Shown here: positions 28,001 through 40,000 of the stretch, in pieces
Layout: each line of letters opens with the position of its first letter
Position numbering within the stretch: position 1 is the stretch's first letter
Assembly (NCBI RefSeq): GCF_002776525.5
Contig: NC_045447.1
Coordinates: 17,737,068 to 17,801,067 of the forward strand
DNA from: Piliocolobus tephrosceles
Lineage: Eukaryota; Chordata; Mammalia; Primates; Cercopithecidae
DNA length: 64,000 nt
Reading direction: 5' to 3'
Position numbers and translations under genes: made by a program
The notes under the pieces: generated by a model
What the model was told of the DNA's origin: nothing
The model's database searches: none
Seen by the model: the letters and a program-made list of their open reading frames with translations, nothing else

Positions 28001-31000
28001 AATTACCCTTAAATACCAAAAAAAAAAAAGATCCAAAATGTAAAAACTATCAGTGGCAGACAATTAAAATTAAATAATCTTTTGTCTCAGTCATGAAAAC
28101 ATTATAAGGAGAACCTTACAAAAGAAATTTGCCATTAACAGAACTTAGAAAGGTGAGTTTATCATTGAACCTCACACTCACAACTCCCAAGTTGTGAGGC
28201 CCACTCTAGTCTTGGAGGTCTTGCTTTTTCCTTACTTCATTTCCCCAGCTCCTAATTTCAGTTTTCTTCTTAGCTCATCCACACGAGCTGCCACTTCTTC
28301 TGGACGAACCAAACCATCAACCACATGGTTAAGGTGATTCTGGAAATCTTTAAGTTGCTGTTTTAACACATTATTGTCATCCTATGGAGGGGGATGAAAT
28401 AGGGATTATCTATTACATGACAGCATATTTTCACTACTAACGAACTAACAAACATATCTAGACCACAGAACTAAATTCAGACAATGCCTCTTTCAGGTAA
28501 AAAGAAATTCCTAAAATTTCCCTATGAGTAATCTACTTCAAACTCAGTGTAAAAATGTTAACTGAAATGAAGAATTTAGAATGCAATTAATATGTTTTCA
28601 AGTGCCTGTTCCATCTGGAGTCCTCTTTATCTGTAAAATTGCCCCAAGGCGGCCCTTTCTGTAGTACTATCTAATCCTGGCCACAGATCATCTGACTTGA
28701 GGCCAGTCAACACATCAACTAGCCAAAAAACAGGTTCTCATTCTCTCCATAATTTGAAACAAGATTCAGTACAGCAAGTCTACATAAATGTTGGACTTGA
28801 AAATATGTCAGTTCAGGGCTGGGGTCTATGCTGGGCCACAAACAATGCTCTGAGAGATGGAAAAAGAGAAATGAGAAAGCCCCTATATCAACATCAAAGG
28901 CAGAGCAGCTCTGGTTCCTAGCAAGCTGTCTCCTTTCTTGAGCTACTGTGAGTACATTTTGGTTCAGTGCAACTAAATGATTTCTGACAAAGAATTGTGG
29001 AGTGGGTTTAACTTGTACTCAGGAGGTTAGCTGACCTAGTAACCAAAGAATCTAGTTCTAACTTAGTCCCACAACATGTGTAAGCATTCTAGAAAGCTGA
29101 CTTCACTTTCTACTTTGGAGAAGGCCCCTGAAGAATATATATTAGTCCTTTTCTGTAAGAGATGTACACTTAAGTATTTGCAGGTGAAAGAAAGATGTTT
29201 GTACAAAATTTTTCTTTAAAATATTCCAGCAACAAAAGAGGTGGACAAAATGAAACAATGAATGTTGACAACTGTTTAGGTTGGGCAATGGGTAAATAAA
29301 GGGTCATAAGTATTCTGTTTTGTGTTATATGAAAATTTCTATACTAAAAATGGAAAATGATAACTCAAGGAAGACCCAACACACACACATGCCTCACATA
29401 GTAATGGAAAACATGTGTATCTTTTATATTTGCTTCAGAAGTGGAACTGAGAGCAGTAAAAATTAAATTCTAGGTTATGAGATTTCTTTAAACTTCAAGG
29501 AACAAACATTTGAAGTGTTAGAAGAAGAACATTTGTGTGAGCTTAGTCTTATTTCTCTCAAATTCCCCTACATGGTTTTTTTTGGAACCCTTCCTCCAAG
29601 CCACATAAACTCTGCCCTTTTATTTCTGGTGATAACAGCTACCATCTCAGCTAGCCAAGAGGCCCCCAGCCTCACAGATTTGGAGACCTGAGTAATGATT
29701 CAGGTACTTGTTTGTTCAGACATTTGTCTTCTTTGAGAGTTTAATTATCAGAAAAATCCTATCCACCTGTTTTTCCTGCAGTTTGTTCAGCAGATTACTG
29801 TGAGAACAGCTATACATATGTTGACATACATTCCCACAAATAAAAAATGATTACATTTTTAATAGCATCCTTTCCAAGAAGAGGATTGTGAAAACTGTTT
29901 ACACATAAGAAATCCCACTGCAACCCCCTCTAGTTAAATTCCTGGATAATTACAAAGATATTTCAGTGGAAGAGGAATGCACCAATCTGATCATTTTAGT
30001 TCAGTCTGGTAATAAATCTACTTTTAAAAGAAATGCAAGATACTGCTTTTGCCCATGAGTTTACACAGTATATTGTTTACTACTGACACTGCCTCTATCT
30101 CTTTGCACCATCATAAAAACAAAAGGAGATTCACAAATAACAATCTTAAAACAATGGTCACAAGAGAACAGGGGCTATGGTGCCGCTCCACCCAGAATTC
30201 CCTTTTGTCTACTATTATATGAATTACTATTCAAGTTGCTTACTACATGTTAGAGCAGGTTGCTAAGTGCCTGACTAAACATATCATCATCTTTGGGTGT
30301 TCTGTGTAAGAATGTATTCTAAAACAACAAATCTCTACCTGCAGGTGTTTAAGTTTTGCATGGAGCTCACTGTTCTCTTGCTCCTTTTCTTCTGAGAACT
30401 GGGCTTTTCCAAGGGCATTCTTGAGGGCTTGCCTTTCCTTCTCAAGTTCTGCTTGAAGGGCTGATTGTTCTAACTGTCACCATACGAAGCAATGACATGA
30501 AAGTATAAAACAGCAATAATTTATTATTTTAAAAGGCATAAATAAATTTACATAATACACACAATCCCTGGCTAGCTATAGTTTTACAACTCAATTTTAT
30601 GTTTGTACTCCCAAATTTAAAAACCAAAGATAATTTTTTCACACAATCCTTAAACTATTATTAACACTTAAGAAGGAGTAAGCATCAGAATCAGCTCAGC
30701 CCAAATACAACAAATCAGAATCTTCAGGTGTGGGCCGAAGCACCTACCTTTAAAAGTTGTGCAAGTGATCCAACAATTATTGCTCTCCTTTCCCTTAGAC
30801 TAGTATTTCTCAAATTGTGGTCCTCAAAATAACTGTATCAACACTAGGTATGCCTGTTAAAAATGCAGACACCTAACCTCTATCTCAGAAAAGAGATTCT
30901 GGATCACAATCTCTAGGGTGGGTGGGGCCAAGGAATCTGTACTTATCAAGCATCACAAGGGAGTTCATGTAACTAAAGTTTACCAATCAGAGATCTGCAG

Positions 31001-34000
31001 ATCTTCAGATCAGAGACAGAAGACCTGTTATGCTTCATATTCTCAGTGTGGTTTGAAGACCAATCCTGGCAGTCTTGGTGCTGAGGAAGGGGGAATGTCC
31101 CTTTCAATACCAAGTGAATCAGTGAAAAGGCCAGGCTCTTAAAATAATTTTGTCAAGACTTCTGAGAAGAAAATAAAAGGCAATCAAAGTACAAAGGACA
31201 ATGTATTTCAAGCTAGTACAGTCTGGCTTGAAAAGAGAATTTATTAAGGAAAATGCCATCTAGAAATTTTATTTATTATTATTATTTTAAAATATTTACT
31301 GTTATTTTAATTGTTTTCCTAAAACCTCCTAATTTCTGAGACTCCAATCTTGTCAATTATACTTCTACAAAACTCAGCACTCTTGAGAAATACAATCCTG
31401 ACAACTGTCAAGTGATGATCTGATATCTCATAAGAAAAGGAATATACGTAATTACTATAATAAACCAGATATATTTCTAGTTCATTTTCTAATCATATGA
31501 ATTATTTTTTACATGCATTCCTGAGATTCAAAATATCTAATTTATTTCATTTTTATCAAATAAGCATGTATTGACACTTCTCATATGCCAGGCACTGAAA
31601 AAACAGAAACAAACAGATACAATCTGGGCATTCACTGAGCTCTGAGTCTAGCTGGGGTAAAACAAACAGATCATCTAGGAGCATCTAGACAGATGATCAT
31701 CATATGCATGATAAATACCTTTACTGTGCACAGGTTATAGGAAAACCAAACTGGAGTCCTGAACCCAGATTTTCAGCAGGCAGAAAGGAAAGGTTGAAGT
31801 GGCTTCCTGAAAGAAGATGCAGCTCATCTGGCTAATAAATTGTATTTTTAATCTGATAAAGAATATATTACAACTGGCCTCTGCCTGCCTCTCTGCCTTT
31901 ACCTCTCGTTCTCTTTCCTCACTCCTCTCCCTGCTCCTGGCATCCTGGAGGCATACTTTCAGCACTTCAAATGTACTTACTATATGCTCTCTCTCCTCAC
32001 CTCTCTGCCTAGAATACACATACCTTACCTTTACCCCTTTCACCCTGTCCCCTCTGCATGGCCAAATCCTACTCATCCATCAGTCATCAGCTGAAACATC
32101 ATTTCTGTAGGGTGGTCTTCCCTGACTACTTCCTCCTTGGCCAAAGAATCCTGTCTCTTTCTTTCTTCCACACCTGTTTCACCTGCTGGACTAAAGTTTA
32201 CCAATCAGAGATCTGTCAGCTCCACAGGATGGTGACCATGTCTGTGTTTTCCCTAGAGAATCCACAGCACCTGGCCCTCAATGGCCAATCAATAAATATT
32301 TATTGGATATGTTTTCTGTAACTTGCAAGTACAATTTAAACTAGTGGATCTTTCAACCAACTCTGAAAGGAGACAGCAAACTGCAACTTACCATCAACCT
32401 AAAAGAGGTCTCGGCCGAGTGCGGTGGCCCCTGCCTGTAATCTCAGCACTTTGGGAGGCTGAAGTGGGCGGATCACCTGAGGTCGGGAGTTTGTAGACCA
32501 GCCTGACCAACATGGTGAAACCCCATCTCTACTAACATACAAAAAATTAGCCAGGCATGGTGGCACACACCTGTAGTCCCAGCTACGCAGGAGGCTGAGG
32601 CAGGAGAATCGCTTGAACCCAGGAGGCGGAGGTTGCAGAGAGCCGTCATCACATCACTGCACTCCAGCCTAGCAACAGAGCAAGACTCCGTCTCAAAAAA
32701 AAAAAAAAAGTCTCTTAAACCTGTTCTAAGAAGGAAAAACAAACAACTAGCATTTATTGAGTATCGATGTCAGATGCTTTCATGTGATTTCTCTCATTTG
32801 TCTTCCCCATAAGCCATTTTACAGAGGAGGAAAAGGCTGGGAGGCTCAGAGCCATGAACTGATTTGCCCATGTTCACACAGGGGTAGTTATTAGCACTCA
32901 GAATGTCTGACTCTAAAATTCTGCCTTTCTCATCACTCCATATACATGGTATGAAAAAATGCTTAATTTTAAATTAAGACATAAATAAAAGAAGGATGAT
33001 ATCTTAAGGCACAGGGTACTTAGTTTCTAGTTGGCTTTATGCTCCTACTTACCTGGGTTAGTCTTGTTACTTTTTCCAACTCTTCCTTGAGCTGGTTGGC
33101 TTCAGTATCCCTTAGGTTTAGCCGAGCCTCTAGCTCAGCTTCATAGGCACTGAGATCTCCCTGGGTCTGCTGCAAAGATGCATTCACCTCATGCTGCTCC
33201 TGGAGGGCACTTTCTAGCTCTGCAAGCTCCTAGAAAGATACAGTGGGTTTAACTATGGAACCCTCACTGTGCTGCTTAAGCATCTGCAAGGCATTATAAG
33301 TAACTTGAGCACTGTAAACCAAACGCTGGCCAGCTACTGCTGCCTGCCACAAAGTTTTCAGTAGCAATATCATGAAGCCTCAGGCTGTGCATATCCTGGT
33401 TGGAAAACAAAACCCTGGCTAAATGTAATCAGGAAAGTCAGTAAGCTACCAACATACTGTATTTCAAAGGGACCAGTTCTGTGATACTTATGAGTCTAAA
33501 ACCATAAGGAGGGAGAAAGGAAGGGAAAAAAAGAGTAGGATAAGATTTAATGCCTATTTTTCATCTGATGTTGGACAAAATGTTTTCATATTCATTATTC
33601 TTTGTATCTTCACAATCACTGTATAAGGCAACTTGCAGTTTTACAGATGAGGAACTGTAGAATGAATATCTAAGTAAATTGCATAGGGCTATGTAGCTAG
33701 AAAAAGGATAGTCAGGATATAAATGTAGACCTCTGACTCCAAAGCCCATACTCTTTCTATTAAACCATAGCATGTTCATTTGTCAGAAGAACAAAATGAG
33801 ACTGGCACTCTCTAATATTAAGGATGATAAGAGTACCTTAAATGAGTGCTAACAAGAATGTAAGTACATATTTATTAGCATACCATGGTTCTGATTCATT
33901 TTAGTCCACTTGTGTTTTGTGATTAAACATTACCTCTTTCATCTATTTACTTGGGATCAAACTATTATAGATTAAAGAGGAGGATAGTATGATGGGAACT

Positions 34001-37000
34001 TCTAAAAAGAGCTGTCCAAAAACCACTTGGCAACTCAATTATTTGGGCTGCTTGTTTAAAATGCAGATACTACATATAACCAACGAAAGATTATTATCCA
34101 GAATATGTAAAGAATTCCTATAAATCTTTAAGAAAAGGCAAAGACAATTCAACAAAAAATAGGTAAAGAATATGAATAGGGAATTCACTGAAGAGGAAAC
34201 CTGAACAGCAAATGAAAGGTGATCAGCCTCTCCAAATGAAAGGTGATCAGCCTCTCCAGTAATATCAGGGGAAAACGCAGTTAACTTAAGATACTATTTT
34301 ACATAGAACATAGAGATACAAGTTAAACAAACCATGAGGAAACAATCAGTCAAACCCAGAATGTGGTTCAATCTAGGGAATACCAGCTTGGATTTTACAC
34401 ACGCACGTGCGCACACACACACACACACACACATATTCTTGGGACAATAAAGAAAATCTGAATACGGTTCAGATATTAGAGGATATTAGGGCCAGGCACG
34501 GTGGCTCATGCCTGTAATCCCAGCACTTTGGGAGGCCAAGGCGGGTGGAGCTCGAAGTCAGGAGATTGAGACCATACTGGCCAACATGGTGAAACCCATC
34601 TCTACTAAAATACAAAAAAGAAAAAAAAATTAGCCTGGCTAATTTGGTGGCACACACCTGTAGTCCCAGCTACTTAGGAGGCTGAGGCAGGGAAATCACT
34701 TGAACCCAGGAGATGAAGGTTGCAGTGAGCCAAGATCGCGCCACTGCACTCCAGCCTGGTGACAGAGCAAGACTCCGTCTCAAAAAAAAAAAAAAAAAAA
34801 GACATTAGAGGACATTAGGGAATTACTGTCAATTTCCTTAGGTGTAATAATGATATTGTAGTGATGAGGGAAAATGCTCTTAAAAAGATGTGTGTTGAAG
34901 GGATGATGTTATGATATCTGCAACTTTCAAATGAGCAAAGGAAAAAAGTATGTGTCTGTGAGAGAGAGAAAATAAATCAAAATATTTATTGAATCCAAGA
35001 GGGTTCATAGATGTTCACCAAACTATTCTTTCAACTTTCTTATAACTGTAAACATCTTCACAATAGAAAAATGGAAAGAAGGCCTTTAAAGCTCAGCAGA
35101 CTGGCAAACATGAAGTCTGATAAAATACTGAATTTCCGAAATTTGATAATTACTCTGTGTTAATGTTAGAAAATGTCCTTGTTCTTAGGAAATATATACT
35201 GAAATATTTAGGAGCAAAGGTGCATGATGTCTACAACTGATTTTCAAATGGTTCAGGAAAAAAAATCTGTATAAAAATGTGTATAAAATTGAATCCGGTT
35301 CCAAGATGGCCAAAAAGGAACAGCTTGGTCTACAGCTCCCAGTGTGATCAACGCAGACAACAGGTGATTTCTGCATTTCCAAGTGAGGTAACTGGTTCAT
35401 CTCACTGGGACTAGTTGGACAGTGGGTGCAGCCCACGGAGGGCAACCCGAAGCAGGGCGGGGCATTGACTCACCCAGGAAGTGCAAGGGGTCAGGGGATT
35501 TCCCTTTCCTAGCCAAGCGAAGCTGTACCTTCACAGAAGATGGTACCTGGAAAAACAGGACACTCTCACCCAAATACTGTGCTTTTCCAACAGTCTTAGC
35601 AAACACCACACTAAGAGATCATATCCCACACCTGGCTCGGCGGGTCCCACGCCCACGGAGCCTTGCTCACTGCTAGTGCAGCACTCTCGAGATCCACTGT
35701 GAGGCAGCAGCCTGGCAGGGGGAGGGGTGTCCACCACTGCCGAGGCTTGAGTAGGTAAACAAAGCAGCCAGGAAGCTCGAGCTGGGTGGAATCCACCACA
35801 GCTCAGCAAGGCCTCTGCCTCCACATGTAGACTCCACTTCTGAGGGCAGGGCATAGCTGAACAAAAGGCAGCAGAAACTTCTGCAGACTCAAACGTCCCT
35901 GTCAGACAGCTCTGAAGAGAGAAGTGGTTCTCCCAGCACAGTGTTTGAGCTCAGAGAACGGACAGACTGCCTCAAGTGGGTCCCTGACCCCCAGGTAGCC
36001 TAACCGGGAGACACCTCCCAGTAGGGGCCAACTGACACCTCATACAGGCGGGTGCCCCTCTGGGAAGAAGCTTCTAGAGGAAGGATCAGGCAGCAATATT
36101 TGCTCTTCTGCAGCCTCTGCTGGTGATACCCAGGCAAACAGGGTCTGGAGTGGACCTCCAGCAAACTCCAACAGACCTGCAGCTGAGGGACCTGACTGTT
36201 AGAAGGAAAATTAACAAACAGAAAGGAATAGCATCAACATTAACAAAAGGACATCCACATGAAAACCCCATCTGGAGGTCACCAACATCAAAGACGAAAG
36301 GTAGATAAAACCACAAAGATGGGGAGAAACCAGAGCAGAAAAGCTGAAAATTCTAAAAACTAGAGCACCTCTTCTCCTCCAAAAGATTGCAGCTCCTCAC
36401 CAGCAACGGAACAAAGCCAGATGGAGAATGACTTTGATGAGCTGACAGAAATAGGCTTTAGAAGGTCAATAATAACAAACTTCTCCAAGCTAAAGGAGGA
36501 TGTTTGAACCCATCGCAAGGAAGCTAAAAACCTTGAAAAAAGATTAGATGAATAGCTAACTAGAATAAACCGAGTAGAGAAGACCTTAAATGATCTGATG
36601 GAAATGAAAACCAATGGCATGAGAACTATGTGATGCATGCACAAGCTTCAATAGCCAATTTGATCAAGTGGAAGAAAGGGTATCAGTGATTGAAGATCGA
36701 ATTAATGAAATAAAGCAAGAAGAGAAGTTTAGAGAAAAAAGAGTAAAAAGAAATGAACAAAGCCTCCAAGAAACATGGGACTATGTGAAAAGACCAAATC
36801 TACGTTTGAATGGTGTACCTGAAAGTGATGGGGAGAATGGAACCAAGTTGGAAAACACTCTGCAGGATATTATGCAGGAGAACTTCCCCAACCTAGCAAG
36901 GCAGGCCAACATTCAAATTCAGGAAATACAGAGACCACCACAAAGATACTCCTCGAGAAGAGCAACCCCAAGACACATAATTGTCAGATTCTCCAAGGCT

Positions 37001-40000
37001 GAAATGAAGGAAAAAATGTTAAGGGCAGTCAGAGAGAAAGGTTGGGTTACCCACAAAGGGAAGCCCATCAGACTAACAGCAGATCTCTTGGCAGAAACTC
37101 TACAAGCCAGAAGAGAGTGGGGGCCAATATTCAACATTCTTAAAAGAAAATAATTTTTAACCTAGAATTTCATATCCAGCCAAACTAAGCTTCCTGACTG
37201 AAGGAGAAATAACATCTTTTACAGACAAGCAAATGCTGAGAGATTTTGTCACCATCAGGCCTGCCTTACAAGAGCTCCTGAAGGAAGCACTAAACATGGA
37301 AAGGAACAACCAGTACCAGCCACTGCAAAAGCATGCCAAACTGTAAAGACCATCAATGCTAGGAAGAAACTGCATCAACCAACAGACAAAATAACCAGCT
37401 AGCATCATAACGACAGGATCAAATCCACACATAACAATATTAACCTTAAATGTAAAGGGGCTTTTAAATTAACCCCCAATTAAAAGACACGGACTGGCAA
37501 ATTGGATAAAGAGTCAAGACCCATCCGTGTGCTGTATTCAGGAGACCCATCTCATGCGCAGAGACACACATAGGCTCAAAATAAAGGGATGGAGGAAGAT
37601 CTACCAAGCAAATGGAAAGCAAAAAAAAAAAAGCAGGCAATCCTAGTCTCAGATAAAACAGGCTTTAAACCAACAAAGATCAAAAGAGACAAAGAAGGCC
37701 ACTACATAATGGTAAAGGGATCAATTCAACAAGAAGAGCTAACTATCCTAAATATATATGCATGCAATACAGGATAACTCAGATTCATAAAGCAAGTCCT
37801 TAGAGACCTACAAAGAGACTTAGACTCCCACACAATAATAATGGGAGATTTTAACACCCCACTGTCAATATTAGACAGATCAACAAGACAGAAAGTTAAC
37901 AAGGATATCCAGGACTTGAACTCAGCTCTGCACCAAGTGGACCTAATAGACATCTACAGAATTCTCCACCCCAAATTAACAGAATATACATTCTTCTCAG
38001 CACTACATCACACTTATTCCAAAACTGACCCCATAGTTGGAAGTAAAGCACTCCTCAGCAAATGGAAAAGAACAGAGATCACAACAAACTGTCTCTCAGA
38101 CCACAATGCAATTAAATTATAACTCAGGATTAAGAAACTCACTCAAAACCACACAACTACATGGAAACTGAACAACCTGCTCCTGAATGACTACTGGGTA
38201 CATAAAAAAATGAAGGCAGAAATAAAGATGTTCTTTGAAACCAGTGAGAATAAAGACACAACGTACCAGAATCTCTGGGATACATTTAAAGCAGTGTGTA
38301 AAGGGAAATGCATAGCACTAAATGTCCACAAGAGAAAGCAGGAAAGATCTAAAACTGACACTCTAACATCACAATTAAAAGAACTAGAGATGAAAAAGCA
38401 AACACATTCAAAAGCTAGCAGAAGGCAAGAAACAGTTAACTAAGATCAGAGCTGAACTGAAGAAGATAGAGACACAAAAAACCCTTCAAAAAAATCCAAT
38501 GAATCCAGGAGCTGGTTTTTTGAAAAGATCAACAAAATAGACAGACAGCTAGCAAGACTAATAAAGAAGAAAAGAGGGAAGAATCAAATAGACACAATAA
38601 AAAATGATAAAGAGGATATCACCACCGACCCCACAGAAATACAAGCTACCATCAGAGAATACTATCAACACCTCTACGCAAATCAACTAGAAAATCTAGA
38701 AGAAATGGATAATTTCCTGGACACTTACACTCTTCCAAGACTAAACCAGGAAGAAGTTGAATCCCTGAATAGACCAATAACAGGCTCTGAAATTGAGGCA
38801 ATAATTGAGAGCCTACCAACCAAAAAAAGTCCAGGACCAGATGGATTCACAGCTGAATTCTACCAGAGGTACAAGGAGGAGCTGGTACCATTCCTTCTGA
38901 AACTATTCCAATCAATAGAAAAAGAGGGAATCCTCCCTAACTCATTTTATGAGGCCAACATCATCCTGATACCAAAGCCCGGCAGAGACACAACAAAAAA
39001 ATAGAATTTTAGACCAATATCCCTGATGAACATTGATGTGAAAATCCTCAATAAAATACTGGCAACCTGAATCCAGCAGCACATTAAAAAGCTTATCCAC
39101 CACGATCAAGTTGGCTTCATCCCTGGGATGCAAGGCTGGTTCAACATACAGAAATCAATAAACATAATTCATCACATAACCAGAACCAATGACAAAAACC
39201 ACATGATTATCTCAATAGATGCAGAAAAGGCCTTCAACAAACTTCAACAGCCCTTCATGCTGAAAACTCTCAATAAACTAGGTATTGATGGAATGTATCT
39301 CAAAATAATAAAAGCTATTTATGACAGACCCACAGCCAATATCATACTGAATGGGCAAAAACTGGAAGCATTCCCTTCGAAAACTGGCACAAGACAGGGA
39401 TGCCCTCTCTCACTACTCCTATTCAACATAGTGTTGGAAGTTCTGGCCATGGCAAGGGAAAGAAATTCTCTTTCTCTTCCTAATTAGGAAGAGAAGAAGT
39501 CAATTAGGAAGAGAATTAGGAAGAGAAGAAGTCAAATTGTCTCATTTGCAGATGACATGATTGTATATTTAGAAACCCCATCGTCTCAGCCCATAATCTA
39601 CTTAAGCTGATAAGCAACTTCAACAAAGTCTCAAGATACAAAATCAATGTGTAAAAATCACAAGCATTCCTATACACCAACAACAGACAAACAGAGAGCC
39701 AAATCATGAATGAACTCCCATTCACAATTGCTACAAAGAGAATAAAATACCTAGGAATCCAACTTACAAGGGATGTGAAGGACCTCTTCAAGAACTACAA
39801 ACCACTGATTGACGAAAAAAAAGAGGACACAAACAAATGGAAGAACATTCCATGCTCATGGATAGGAAGAATCAATATCGTGAAAATGGCCATACTGCCC
39901 AAGGTAATTTATAGATACAGTGCCATTCCCATCAAGCTACCAATGACTTTCTTCACAGAATTGGAAAAAAACTACTTTAAAGTTCATATGGAACTAAAAA

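Noticed and set aside
30469..30475. Alternative acceptor 4 nt inside exon w9
   Set aside because: A second AG is present, but its use shifts the frame between w8 and w9.
36668..37153. Functional L1 ORF1 protein
   Set aside because: The open 161 codons lack the true N-terminus: a stop at codon 15 and a frame change lie between the start and this segment.
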